Below are positions 32,390-40,967 of a stretch of 64,000 nt of DNA, in pieces. A program made the translations under genes and the position numbers. The DNA comes from Methylobacterium sp. CB376 (GTDB lineage Bacteria; Pseudomonadota; Alphaproteobacteria; Rhizobiales; Beijerinckiaceae): NCBI RefSeq assembly GCF_029714205.1, contig NZ_CP121648.1:3676001-3740000 (forward strand), read 5' to 3'. Within the stretch, counting starts at the first letter, position 1, and the number at the start of each line of letters is the position of its first letter. The notes below the pieces were generated by a model. That model was not told the DNA's origin and did no database searches. It saw only the letters and a program-made list of their open reading frames with translations.

Positions 32390-35300
32390 ATGGCTATCTC
32401 GCTCACGTCCGGCATTCTGGAAGTCGATGAGGGCTCCTTCTCGACGGCGGACGAGCTTCTCTACGCGGGCAACACCGTGACGTTCTATGATACCGGCTTA
32501 GGCTCGCTTTACGCCAACTTGGCGGCTCAAGCGGTGACCGGCGCAGCAGCCCTGTCCACCCCCCAGAAGGCGGTGGACCAGGGCATGTTCAACATCGCGA
32601 CGAACACCAAGGATCTGCTGCTCTCGTCGGCGGGCACGCTGTCGAGCGGCGCGGTCCAACAGTTCAGCACAAGCATCGGTGTCGACAGCGGCCTCACGAC
32701 CGTCGACGGAAAGAAGATTTTCTTGTTCGCCGTGTCGGGCGACGACGACATCGTGGTCGGTCGCGTCGGTGCCGATGCGACCTCGGCGAAAGATGGCGGC
32801 ATTGCCTTCTCGATCGCGCTCGACGAGCAGGTTGACCAGACGACCGGCTACGTCACGAAAGCTCAACTCTGGATCACACAATACGCAGCGATCACGAACG
32901 TGGGCGTTGACAAAATTGACGCCAATGATTTCCAGGCGCTGACACAGAAGCTGTTCGTCGCCTCCAGCGAGTCGGTCACTAACGAGAACACGACCTTCAG
33001 CACAGCGTCATCCGGCGCGCCCGTTTACGCCATCGTCACGCCGCCATCCAACTCACAGGACCTTAGCGTCCTGGTGACCGCGTTCAACAGCGACGACCCG
33101 AGCACAACCATCCATGAGGACTACCTGTCCCAGCGGTTGAACATCAGCACGACCGGCTTTGGCGTCGGCAGCCAATCGGTCACGGCACCACCCAACGGGG
33201 CCGGCATCCGACTCGACTACGTGCGAAACGGCGTCGCCGGCGCAGGATCGGACCCGACGGGTTCCTTCTCTAGCCACAATCACAACATCACCAACGCTGG
33301 ATTTGGGATCACTCAGATCCAGGGCGGAGGCACCACGGCCGATGTCAAGGTGACGGCGATCCAGGCGAATGCGCCGGATGATGATGCAACCAATTTCTTC
33401 GCTGATCTTGGCAAGAACGACACGGTGGTTACGATCGAGGCGGTTCGCGTCAAGGACGCGAGCGGCAATGTCGTCTACCTGGGCGGCAATGTCGCCAATG
33501 CGAACGGCCTGACGATCTCCGGCGTCGGCTCGGCCTCGGCCGTGACCGTGAAGGGCGTTCAGCTGAACTGGACGGTCGAAGTCGTGAACAAGATCGGGAC
33601 CTTCGACCGCCTTACGGTCGAAAATGTCGGCTCCAAGGGGTTCGATGTTGGCCACCTGATCTATACAGCACCGCCGACGGTCCAGAATACGGTCGTCGAA
33701 CTCGGCTCGCATGTTCACTTTCTCGACGGGGGGCCGTCTGTCACGACCGACGCAACGCAGGTCGGCGCCTGGATCGTGGACGAAAGCACCCCGAATTCCA
33801 GTGATCACCACAGCGTTGCGGCGGCGTTCACCGCGAGCGGCGGCCCCGACGGGACCGATACGATCGCTTACGCGCTAAGTGCCACGGCCGGCAAGAGCGG
33901 CTTGAAGAGCGGCGGTGAGGACGTTCTGCTGCGCCTGTCCAACGGCGTCGTGGAAGGCTATACGGCGAGCAACAATAAGGTCATCTTCTCCGTCAGCGTG
34001 AATTCCAGCACCGGCGATGTGACGGTCACGGAGAGCGGTCATCTCGACCATCCGGGCACCAGCGATCCCGACGACGCCGTGGCGATGGCCGCCAGCCTGA
34101 TTCAGGTGAGCCAAACGGTTACGGACAAGGACGGCGACCACGCGACCGGCTCCGTCTCGATCTCCGACAAGATAAGTTTCAAGGACGACGGTCCGACCGC
34201 GGTCGCGGGCTCCGACGTGAGCCTCTCCAGCACGGACGGCAGCAGCATCGCCGGCCAGGGGACCGCGTCGTTTACCATCGGATACGGCGCGGACGGCGCC
34301 GGCACTACGACCTATGCCCTTACGATCAACACGGCTGCTACCGGCCTGACGTCCGGCGGCAAAGCGATCACCCTGTCCATGAGCGGCGCCGACGTGGTCG
34401 GCAAGACCAGCGACGGCGTCCTGGTGTTCACGGTGTCTTCGACGGGCAGCGGTGCCTTGACACTCGTCCAGTCGGCCGCGCTCGACCACAGCGGCGGGAC
34501 GGCGCGCACCCTGAATGGGGCGATCTCCCTGACGGCCACCGTGAAGGACGGGGATGGCGACGCGGCGTCGGCCAGCGACAAGATCAATCTGTCATTCGCG
34601 GACGGTGCTCCGACCATCACCGGCTCAGGGCCAGTCTCGCTCGCCACCAGCGATGCGAATCTCGGGCCCTCGGGCCACGACGTGAAGGCGGCCACGTTCA
34701 CGCCGGACTACGGACCGGATGGAGCCGGCTCGGTCAGCTACAGCCTAATCGGCACGGGCAGCACGAGTCTCACGTCGGCCGGCAAGGCGATCAGCCTGTC
34801 GAAAGATGCCGGGGGCGTGATCCATGGCGCGACTTCGGACGGTAACGTGTTCACCGTGTCGGTCGATCCGTCAGGTCAGGTCACGCTCACGCAGTTCAAG
34901 GCCATCGACCATGCCGCGGGCTCCGACACGGCCAGCCTGAACGGCGCGATCAGCATCAGCGCCGTCGCGACGGACGGTGACGGCTCGACCTCAGCTCCTG
35001 CGTCGCAGGGGGTCAATCTGACCTTCGCCGATGACAAGCCGACGATCACGGCCGATGCGTCGGCCTCGCTGAGCACCAGTGACGCGACGCTCGGGACGGA
35101 CACGAAGGCGGTGACCATCACGCCGGCTTACGGTGCCGACGGTGCGGGTGCGACCCACTCGGCGCTCGTCATCAATGCCGCCACCACGGGTCTGACGTCC
35201 CACGGCTCCGCGATCACGCTCGTGGCGGATGGCGCCGACGTGGTCGGCAAGGCCGACACGACCGAAGTCTTCCGCGTCTCGTTCAGCGGAGGGCAGGTTA

Positions 35301-38300
35301 CGCTCAAGCAGTCAGCCACCATCGACCACCAGGTGGGCTCCGACACCGCATCGCTGACCGGTGCGATTTCGCTCTCGTCCTCAGCGACCGACTCGGACGG
35401 CGACGTCTCGTCGGCAGCCACGACGGCCCTGAACCTGGCATTCGGCGACGCAACGCCCACCGCGACGGCCGCCGCACCCTCGGTGACCCTGACCACCAGC
35501 GATGACAGCCTGGGCGGCGCCGGGGCGGCAAGCCAGGCGACGGCCTTCATCACCGCCTACGGCAACGATGGTGCGGGCAGCACGGCGTTCGCGCTGGCGC
35601 TGACCGGCGGCAGCAGCACCGCCCTGACCAGCGGCACGAAGCCGATCAAGCTGTCGATCGACGGGTCAGGGGTCGTCCACGGCGCGACCGCGGATGGGGA
35701 CGTGTTCACCGTCTCGGTGGATGCTGGTGGCAAGGTCACCCTGACGCAACTCAAGGCCGTTGATCAGGCCGCCGACGCGGTTGATCTGACCGGTGCCCTC
35801 ACCGTGACATGCACCGTCACCGATTCCGACGGCGATAAGGCCAGCGCCTCGGAAGGCGTGAACCTGTCATTCACCGACAGCAAGCCCTCGATCACCGCGA
35901 CCGGCAGCACGGTTGCGTTCGCGGTGGATGAGTCGAGCTTGAACGTCGGCGACAAGCACTCGATCCTGGCCCTGTTCGACGGCAAGTACGGAGCCGACGG
36001 CGCGGGCACTACGACCTACGCTCTGACGGCCACCACCGGCACGGCGACCAACCTCCTGGACACGCTCACCGGGGAGCAGGTCACGCTGAAAGCCGTCAGC
36101 GGCACGGAGGTCGATGGCGTGAACGGGCACGGCGACGTCGTGTTCACGGTCACGCTCTCGGGCAGCGATGCCACCCTCACTCAGCTGCGCGCCGTCAAGC
36201 ATGGGGACACGTCAAACCCGAATGACACCGTCACGCTGACCCCGCAGCTGATCACGGTCACGGCCACGATCACTGACGCGGACGGCGACGCGAAGGCGGC
36301 GGGCGCGGATCTGTCGGCGAGCATGACCTTCAGCGACGACGGTCCGTCCATCGCGCTGAAGCAAGGCGCGACGGCGGTGGCCCTGGCCAGCAGCGACGCG
36401 GCGCTCAACACGCCTTCCGTGTCGGCGAGCGACTTCGCCGCGGCCCAGTACGGGGCCGATTCCAACGGCACGACCACGTACAGCCTGACCTGCTCGGCCG
36501 GTGACAGCGGCTTGATGTCGGGCGGTGAGGCCGTCCAGCTCAAGACGGAGAACGGCAGCGTCGTCGGCTACACGTCGAAGGGCAGCGTGTTCACCGTGTC
36601 GGTCGACGTGACCGGCAAGGTCAGCCTGACCCAGGCGGCCGCGATCGACCACGACGCGAACTCGGATACGGCATCGCTGACTGGCAAGATCCAGGTCACC
36701 GCGGCGGCGACGGACGGGGACGGCGACAAAGCCGCGGCATCGGAGGCGGTCAATCTGACCTTCGCCGATGACAAGCCGACGATTGCGCTTAGTGGCACCA
36801 AGGTGTCGTTCATCGTGGATGAGAGCGGCCTCGGCACGGGCTCAACGCCGAACTCGGCTCTGGTCACCTCGCAACAGGACATCACCGGCCTGTTCATCGG
36901 CAAGCCGGGTGCCGACTCGATCGGGGCCACGACCACCTACAGCCTAGCGGCAGCGTCAGACGGGACCCCGACCGGCCTGGTCGATACGCTCACGCAGTCG
37001 GGTGTGGCGCTGAGGACCATCAGCGCCACGGAAGTCGACGGCGTCAACGCCAACAACGACGTCGTCTTCACCGTCACCCTGGCGAGCGGCAAGGTCACGC
37101 TGACGCATGCGCGATCGGTGGTCCAGAACAACAAGCTTGACCCGAACGATGGGGCGACGCTGGCGGCGGGCCTCATCAGCCTCTCCGCGACGATCACGGA
37201 CGGAGATCACGACTCAGCCTCACGGACGATCTCAATCTCCGACCTCATGACCTTCAACGACGACGGCCCCTCGCTCGCCACGAAGTCGGGTACAGGCTCG
37301 GTGACCGCCGATGACGCTCAGCTGAAGCAAGCGTTCACAGGCAGCTTTGCCGACTACTTCGCCACCCCGACCTTCGGTGCGGACGGCGCGGGCTCTCTGG
37401 ACTACAAATTCGCGATCAAGAGCACGAACAGCGGCCTCACCGATGTGAACGGAAAGCAAGTGTTCCTGACCCTGTCGGCGGATGGAAAGACCATCACCGG
37501 CAAGGAGACGGACGCCGCCGGCACCACGGTGTTCACCCTCGCGCTGGATAGCTCCGGAAACGCCTCGCTGACGCAGAGCATCGCGATCAAGCACGCCGTT
37601 AACACGTCCCTCGCCACGCTGTCAGCCAATGCGCTGCACCTCATTGCGACGGCGACGGATGGCGACGGCGACACCAAGACTCAAGAAATCGACGTGAGCG
37701 GCAACATCGGTTTCAAGGATGCGGCCCCAGAATTCATTGAGACAACGGTGGCTGGCGGCACCAAAGCCGTCGATGACATGATCTTGCAGTATAGAAATGG
37801 CATCCAAGGCAACGACACATTCAAAGTTGACTTCCACAACGACGTCCCTGGCACGAGCGTAACGATCTCGAGCTTCGATGCATCGTCGCACGAGGGCCTC
37901 CTTGCAAATCAAACGAGTGCAACTCACGTTGACTACGTCAAGAGCCTCGACCCCCTTACCAAGCCGATTTACTCACTTGATGTAACGGACACGGGATACA
38001 CCGTCAGTGTTGTGAATGCACCGGACGGCCTGCCGCAGAAGATTGCCTTCGAGAAGCTGCCTTCAGGCTCCCCCACGGAGACCGTGACGGCTACCTTGAC
38101 CGGCGACTACGGCGGCTCGGTCAAGATCGACGGTCTGATCTTCGACCCGAGCAAGGCGATCAAGGCAACGAGTTCGGTCGTCGGTGGCGTGACGGTCTGG
38201 AAAGCTGATTACACCGCCGCCCTGGACCCCAAGCAGAATGGCGCGGCCTCCGACGCGGATGACGTCAACACCAACAACATCGGCTTCGGTATCAAGGGAG

Positions 38301-38869
38301 GGCAAGCGTCCCAGATCAACCCCAATGAGGGGTTCCGGGTGGATTACCTGGCGCCGACGCACCCGGATCAGACAGGCGGTCTCGACCACCTGAAGCATCT
38401 CAGCTTCGATGTCTATGGCATCGGGAATATCCCTAACGTCAATATTCACTACTGGCTGTATCGCACCGACGGCAGCCTTGTGGACGAAGGCTGGCGGAAG
38501 ACCTCGGAGCACATCACCAACGGCGCGGTCGACAAGACTGGGCTCACGCTGACGGACAACAAAGCGCACAACATCGACCTGTTCGATGATGGCACAGCAA
38601 CTGGCACCGCAGGCCTGCAGGGGGCGAACGACTACTTTGATTACGCTGTCGTCCAGTTCGATTTCTCGCCCGCTGCAGCGAAGAACGGGTCCATCCCTGA
38701 TAACATCGGTGTCCGAGTGGGCACGTTCTTCACCGAGATCATCCAAACGCCGGAGAAGGACAGCTTTAACTTTGAAGTAAAAGCCACAGACGTAGATGGC
38801 GATGTGGCGCTGGGTGGAAGCACGCACGTTGCGCTTGATCCCGCTCATAGCGGCTGGCACCTCGTCTGA
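32390..38869 (+). CDS. Giant type I-secreted repeat protein (DUF5801 / T1SS-143-like)
   Basis: The 2,159-residue product, with AAAAGGGA before ATG 32,390, has no Sec signal peptide, as expected of a type I substrate. About 450 N-terminal residues are followed by roughly nine imperfect repeats of 110-150 residues. These are recognised by YGADGAGTTTYAL-like openings, the middle motif LTQ.AAIDH..GSDTAS, and a D-G-D-G-D segment before FADDKPTI or FSDDGPS. This is the pattern of DUF5801/T1SS-143 repeats in giant adhesins and RTX proteins. No classical RTX nonapeptide block is visible. The C-terminus (FEVKATDVDGDV to SGWHLV) should hold the uncleaved secretion signal. The two preceding genes are its likely secretion machinery; a surface adhesin or biofilm role is inferred. 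Confidence 0.85.
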   Translation: MAISLTSGILEVDEGSFSTADELLYAGNTVTFYDTGLGSLYANLAAQAVTGAAALSTPQKAVDQGMFNIATNTKDLLLSSAGTLSSGAVQQFSTSIGVDSGLTTVDGKKIFLFAVSGDDDIVVGRVGADATSAKDGGIAFSIALDEQVDQTTGYVTKAQLWITQYAAITNVGVDKIDANDFQALTQKLFVASSESVTNENTTFSTASSGAPVYAIVTPPSNSQDLSVLVTAFNSDDPSTTIHEDYLSQRLNISTTGFGVGSQSVTAPPNGAGIRLDYVRNGVAGAGSDPTGSFSSHNHNITNAGFGITQIQGGGTTADVKVTAIQANAPDDDATNFFADLGKNDTVVTIEAVRVKDASGNVVYLGGNVANANGLTISGVGSASAVTVKGVQLNWTVEVVNKIGTFDRLTVENVGSKGFDVGHLIYTAPPTVQNTVVELGSHVHFLDGGPSVTTDATQVGAWIVDESTPNSSDHHSVAAAFTASGGPDGTDTIAYALSATAGKSGLKSGGEDVLLRLSNGVVEGYTASNNKVIFSVSVNSSTGDVTVTESGHLDHPGTSDPDDAVAMAASLIQVSQTVTDKDGDHATGSVSISDKISFKDDGPTAVAGSDVSLSSTDGSSIAGQGTASFTIGYGADGAGTTTYALTINTAATGLTSGGKAITLSMSGADVVGKTSDGVLVFTVSSTGSGALTLVQSAALDHSGGTARTLNGAISLTATVKDGDGDAASASDKINLSFADGAPTITGSGPVSLATSDANLGPSGHDVKAATFTPDYGPDGAGSVSYSLIGTGSTSLTSAGKAISLSKDAGGVIHGATSDGNVFTVSVDPSGQVTLTQFKAIDHAAGSDTASLNGAISISAVATDGDGSTSAPASQGVNLTFADDKPTITADASASLSTSDATLGTDTKAVTITPAYGADGAGATHSALVINAATTGLTSHGSAITLVADGADVVGKADTTEVFRVSFSGGQVTLKQSATIDHQVGSDTASLTGAISLSSSATDSDGDVSSAATTALNLAFGDATPTATAAAPSVTLTTSDDSLGGAGAASQATAFITAYGNDGAGSTAFALALTGGSSTALTSGTKPIKLSIDGSGVVHGATADGDVFTVSVDAGGKVTLTQLKAVDQAADAVDLTGALTVTCTVTDSDGDKASASEGVNLSFTDSKPSITATGSTVAFAVDESSLNVGDKHSILALFDGKYGADGAGTTTYALTATTGTATNLLDTLTGEQVTLKAVSGTEVDGVNGHGDVVFTVTLSGSDATLTQLRAVKHGDTSNPNDTVTLTPQLITVTATITDADGDAKAAGADLSASMTFSDDGPSIALKQGATAVALASSDAALNTPSVSASDFAAAQYGADSNGTTTYSLTCSAGDSGLMSGGEAVQLKTENGSVVGYTSKGSVFTVSVDVTGKVSLTQAAAIDHDANSDTASLTGKIQVTAAATDGDGDKAAASEAVNLTFADDKPTIALSGTKVSFIVDESGLGTGSTPNSALVTSQQDITGLFIGKPGADSIGATTTYSLAAASDGTPTGLVDTLTQSGVALRTISATEVDGVNANNDVVFTVTLASGKVTLTHARSVVQNNKLDPNDGATLAAGLISLSATITDGDHDSASRTISISDLMTFNDDGPSLATKSGTGSVTADDAQLKQAFTGSFADYFATPTFGADGAGSLDYKFAIKSTNSGLTDVNGKQVFLTLSADGKTITGKETDAAGTTVFTLALDSSGNASLTQSIAIKHAVNTSLATLSANALHLIATATDGDGDTKTQEIDVSGNIGFKDAAPEFIETTVAGGTKAVDDMILQYRNGIQGNDTFKVDFHNDVPGTSVTISSFDASSHEGLLANQTSATHVDYVKSLDPLTKPIYSLDVTDTGYTVSVVNAPDGLPQKIAFEKLPSGSPTETVTATLTGDYGGSVKIDGLIFDPSKAIKATSSVVGGVTVWKADYTAALDPKQNGAASDADDVNTNNIGFGIKGGQASQINPNEGFRVDYLAPTHPDQTGGLDHLKHLSFDVYGIGNIPNVNIHYWLYRTDGSLVDEGWRKTSEHITNGAVDKTGLTLTDNKAHNIDLFDDGTATGTAGLQGANDYFDYAVVQFDFSPAAAKNGSIPDNIGVRVGTFFTEIIQTPEKDSFNFEVKATDVDGDVALGGSTHVALDPAHSGWHLV

Positions 38870-38984
38870 AGACCTGCGGGGGAACTGCAATCGCGGCTCC
38901 CCCGCGACCACCTTGCGAATGAATGCTTCTTTCTGACAAGGTCTACGTCCCTGATGACCTTGCATGCACTTGAGTTGCAGGGCG

Positions 38985-39101
38985 CTTCTCGACGGCGTCC
39001 GCGAGCGCCGGAGCGTCGAGCCCATCCACGCCCTCGAACGCGGCGGGGCCGATGATCTCACCACCGTGGATCCAGCGCACGAAGCCGGCGGCCGCATCAA
39101 A
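38985..39101 (+). pseudogene. HNH-nuclease gene fragment
   Basis: The 39 codons read LLDGVRERRSVEPIHALERG and on to GADDLTTVDPAHEAGGRIK. They match the HNH core of the gene at 46,285-47,472 (IDGVRERWIVEHIRALELGG, GADDLANMGPAHEACGRTK). The first motif histidine is retained (H22 in the local reading), but the E-H pair is changed to E-P and the fragment lacks both ends. It lies immediately after the giant protein gene, next to an IS3 relic, and marks an old insertion or recombination point. Confidence 0.7.
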
Positions 39102-39116
39102 CTCTGGGATCAAACA

Positions 39117-39256
39117 TCAGGGTGGCTCAAGAGAGACGGTCCTGCTTCGGGAAAGTGGAGAGCGGTTGAGGAGCCGCCTCTCGAACTGGACGGGGCTGAG
39201 GAAGCCGAGCGCGGAATGGCGCCGGCGGGGATTGCAGACGCCGTCGATGTCGCGGG
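39117..39256 (-). pseudogene. IS3-family transposase, C-terminal relic
   Basis: On the minus strand the frame reads DIDGVCNPRRRHSALGFLSP followed by VQFERRLLNRSPLSRSRTV, which is the C-terminal end of IS3-type integrase domains (usual form YNPRRRHSALGFLSPVQFER). Everything upstream of this end has been removed and replaced by a RIME element that starts at 39,257. It is non-functional. Confidence 0.75.
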
Positions 39257-39361
39257 TAGAGCGGCACCCGATCACGTTGCAACCGGGTGCCGCTCTCGAT
39301 CTTTGATCTTGCCGCATTTTCTGCGACGAACCGGCATCCACTTCGTCGGAAAATGCTCTAG
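39257..39361. repeat. RIME-type intergenic mosaic element, copy 2
   Basis: This is the second copy of the element at 20,289-20,395, in the same orientation. It contains TAGAGCGGCACCCG...CGGGTGCCGCTCT, then the long identical stretch from ATCTTTGATCTTGCCGCATT to AATGCTCTAG. It separates the transposase relic from the next small gene, and its right border supplies that gene's stop codon. Confidence 0.82.
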
Positions 39362-39570
39362 TGAACCGTCGCACAGTTGGTGATCATCCAAGTGGCGCGC
39401 TCGGCACGCAGGAAATCCATGATCTCCAGCGATGCGGCGAGCTGCGAGGCAACCTCAAGCGAGAGTCCTGTTTGAGGCTGCCCATCGAGCAGGACTGGTT
39501 TCCCCGTCCGAGAAGCACAAACGCTCCAACCTTCACGGTCCTTTTGTATACCGTATACCAGCGTCTGCAT
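39358..39570 (-). CDS. Small hypothetical protein, C-terminus ended by a RIME border
   Basis: GGAGAAG lies six bases before ATG 39,570. The 70 residues (QTLVYGIQKDREGWSVCASR, GLSLEVASQLAASLEIMDFL) read like a small alpha/beta protein with a two-strand start and a C-terminal helix, unfamiliar to me. The stop codon TAG at 39,360-39,358 is formed by the CTAGAGC border of the RIME element, so the original protein was probably longer and was truncated by insertion of the element. It may still be functional. Confidence 0.5.
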   Translation of the reverse strand: MQTLVYGIQKDREGWSVCASRTGKPVLLDGQPQTGLSLEVASQLAASLEIMDFLRAERATWMITNCATVH

Positions 39571-40022
39571 GGCGCTTCTCCGGCTGTGCTTTTCCTCTTA
39601 GTTTAGACATGACGAAGCGCGCAGCAACAGCAAGCTTCCCGGGCCAAATGGCGCCGGTCGCGCTTGGGGCGGAGGACCGGCGCGAGCCGAGCATGATGCG
39701 CCGGGGCTTCCCGCCCCCGCCAAAGCTCGGCACGCCGCCCGCCACCAAACGGTTGCCGAGCAGTTGGAGCGGTGCCGCACGGCAGGCCGGGGCAGGCGCC
39801 CCCGGAGTGGGCTCCGTCGAGGAAGCGCGGCCGGCCGCGGCGGCATCAAGGCCCGGTGCAGCTCGACCTGTTCGCCATGCTCTGACGCGAAGAAGGCCCC
39901 GCCGCGGGCGAGGCCTTCTCGACGTCGCTGTCTCTGTAGGTCCGGGACGTTGCCCGGCCGCCCCGGGTTCTGCCTCCCAGCCCCGAAGTCGTGAGGGCAG
40001 AGTAGGAGACCCGATGATCAGC
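39571..40022. other. Gap with one terminator-like hairpin, no clear gene
   Basis: This 452-bp GC-rich gap shows no recognisable gene. A frame ending in HQGPVQLDLFAML before the TGA near 39,884 looks like the tail of a coding sequence but has no identifiable beginning. An 8-bp stem AGAAGGCC (39,891-39,898) / GGCCTTCT (39,912-39,919) follows it and could be that lost gene's terminator. Confidence 0.4.
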
Positions 40023-40861
40023 CTACCGCGCCCCGGCAATACCCGTACTCGGTCTCGTCCTGGCGATCGCGTCCTCGCCGCTCAGGTGTAGGTAGTCAGG
40101 GCCGAATAGCGCGATGCGCTGAATCGCCTTGAAGTTTGGGATTGTGCGGGTCCGACTCCTCAGCACAATCAGCCCTCGTGCGCGCATTTTCCGCAGGGTG
40201 CGGTTCACGTGGATGTTGGTGAGCCCGAGCGCGTCGCCGAGATCGAATTGGGTCAGTGGCATTGAGCAGCTTGAGCCGTCCGTGAGACCAACGGAGCGTA
40301 AGCGCACGAATAGCTCGCAGAAGAGGTGGGCCATGCGCTCCGAGGCGACCCGCTGCCCCAGGCATAGCAGCCATTCGCGCCGAATATCCCCCCCTCGCCA
40401 ACGTCTCGCGCCAGAGCGCCTCGAGCACTTGCGGGCGATCCCGTGTTGCTGCGCCGTCGATGTCGGTAGGGATCTCTGCCAGGGTCACAGCGGCAAGCGT
40501 CGCGAGGGAGTGTCCATCGGACGCAGGACTGGCACGTTCAGATCGCAGAGGTCCCGGGAAGGACGAACGCGACGGTCGCGCGTCGACCGTCCTCCAGCAT
40601 CATGTAGCGGCACGCCCAGCCGGACAGCTCCAGACGCAGCACATTCGGTGGCTCGCCATCCCGGACGATGTCTACGCCTGGGGCATAGTCCCTCTGACGG
40701 AGGGACGCGAGATGACCGAGGACGGGCCCGTCCTGCGCCGAGAAGCGGCTGCCATTCGCAAGTTTTCTGGTCAGCGGGTTCACTGACCGGATCACCTCCA
40801 CGATCGACCCGCCAGCGACGCTCACTCTTGCGTAAAGTTCATCGACATGGCTCAAGAGCAC
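40023..40861 (-). pseudogene. Crp/Fnr-family regulator with three frameshifts
   Basis: Three collinear pieces lie in different frames. The cyclic-nucleotide-binding domain starts near 40,786 (NPLTRKLANGSRFSAQDGPV, then NVLRLELSGWACRYMMLEDG, VAFVLPG). The linker helix reads VTLAEIPTDI and VLEALWRETLARG. The C-terminal winged helix runs to 40,023 (ASERMAHLFCELFVRLRSVG, LGDALGLTNIHVNRTLRKMR). Re-joining needs one added base near 40,545 (after CCCGGG), one near 40,510 (after ATGGAC) and one shift in the G-run at 40,385-40,391. All are homopolymer-adjacent single-base changes. Multiple hits favour a true pseudogene, but assembly indels cannot be excluded. Confidence 0.75.
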
Positions 40862-40967
40862 GATCGCCTCGCCGCTTGATTCTCGCTGCGGCCGCTACGC
40901 GCACCTCACGCTTCAAGGCCCTCGCGGCGTAGCCGCCGAATTCGCCAGAAGTGTCCGGTCGTTTTCA

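Noticed and set aside
32498..37927. Many antisense frames of 65-250 codons under the giant DUF5801-type gene
   Set aside because: They are side effects of GC-rich codon use in the sense gene; none has a ribosome-binding site or recognisable domain.
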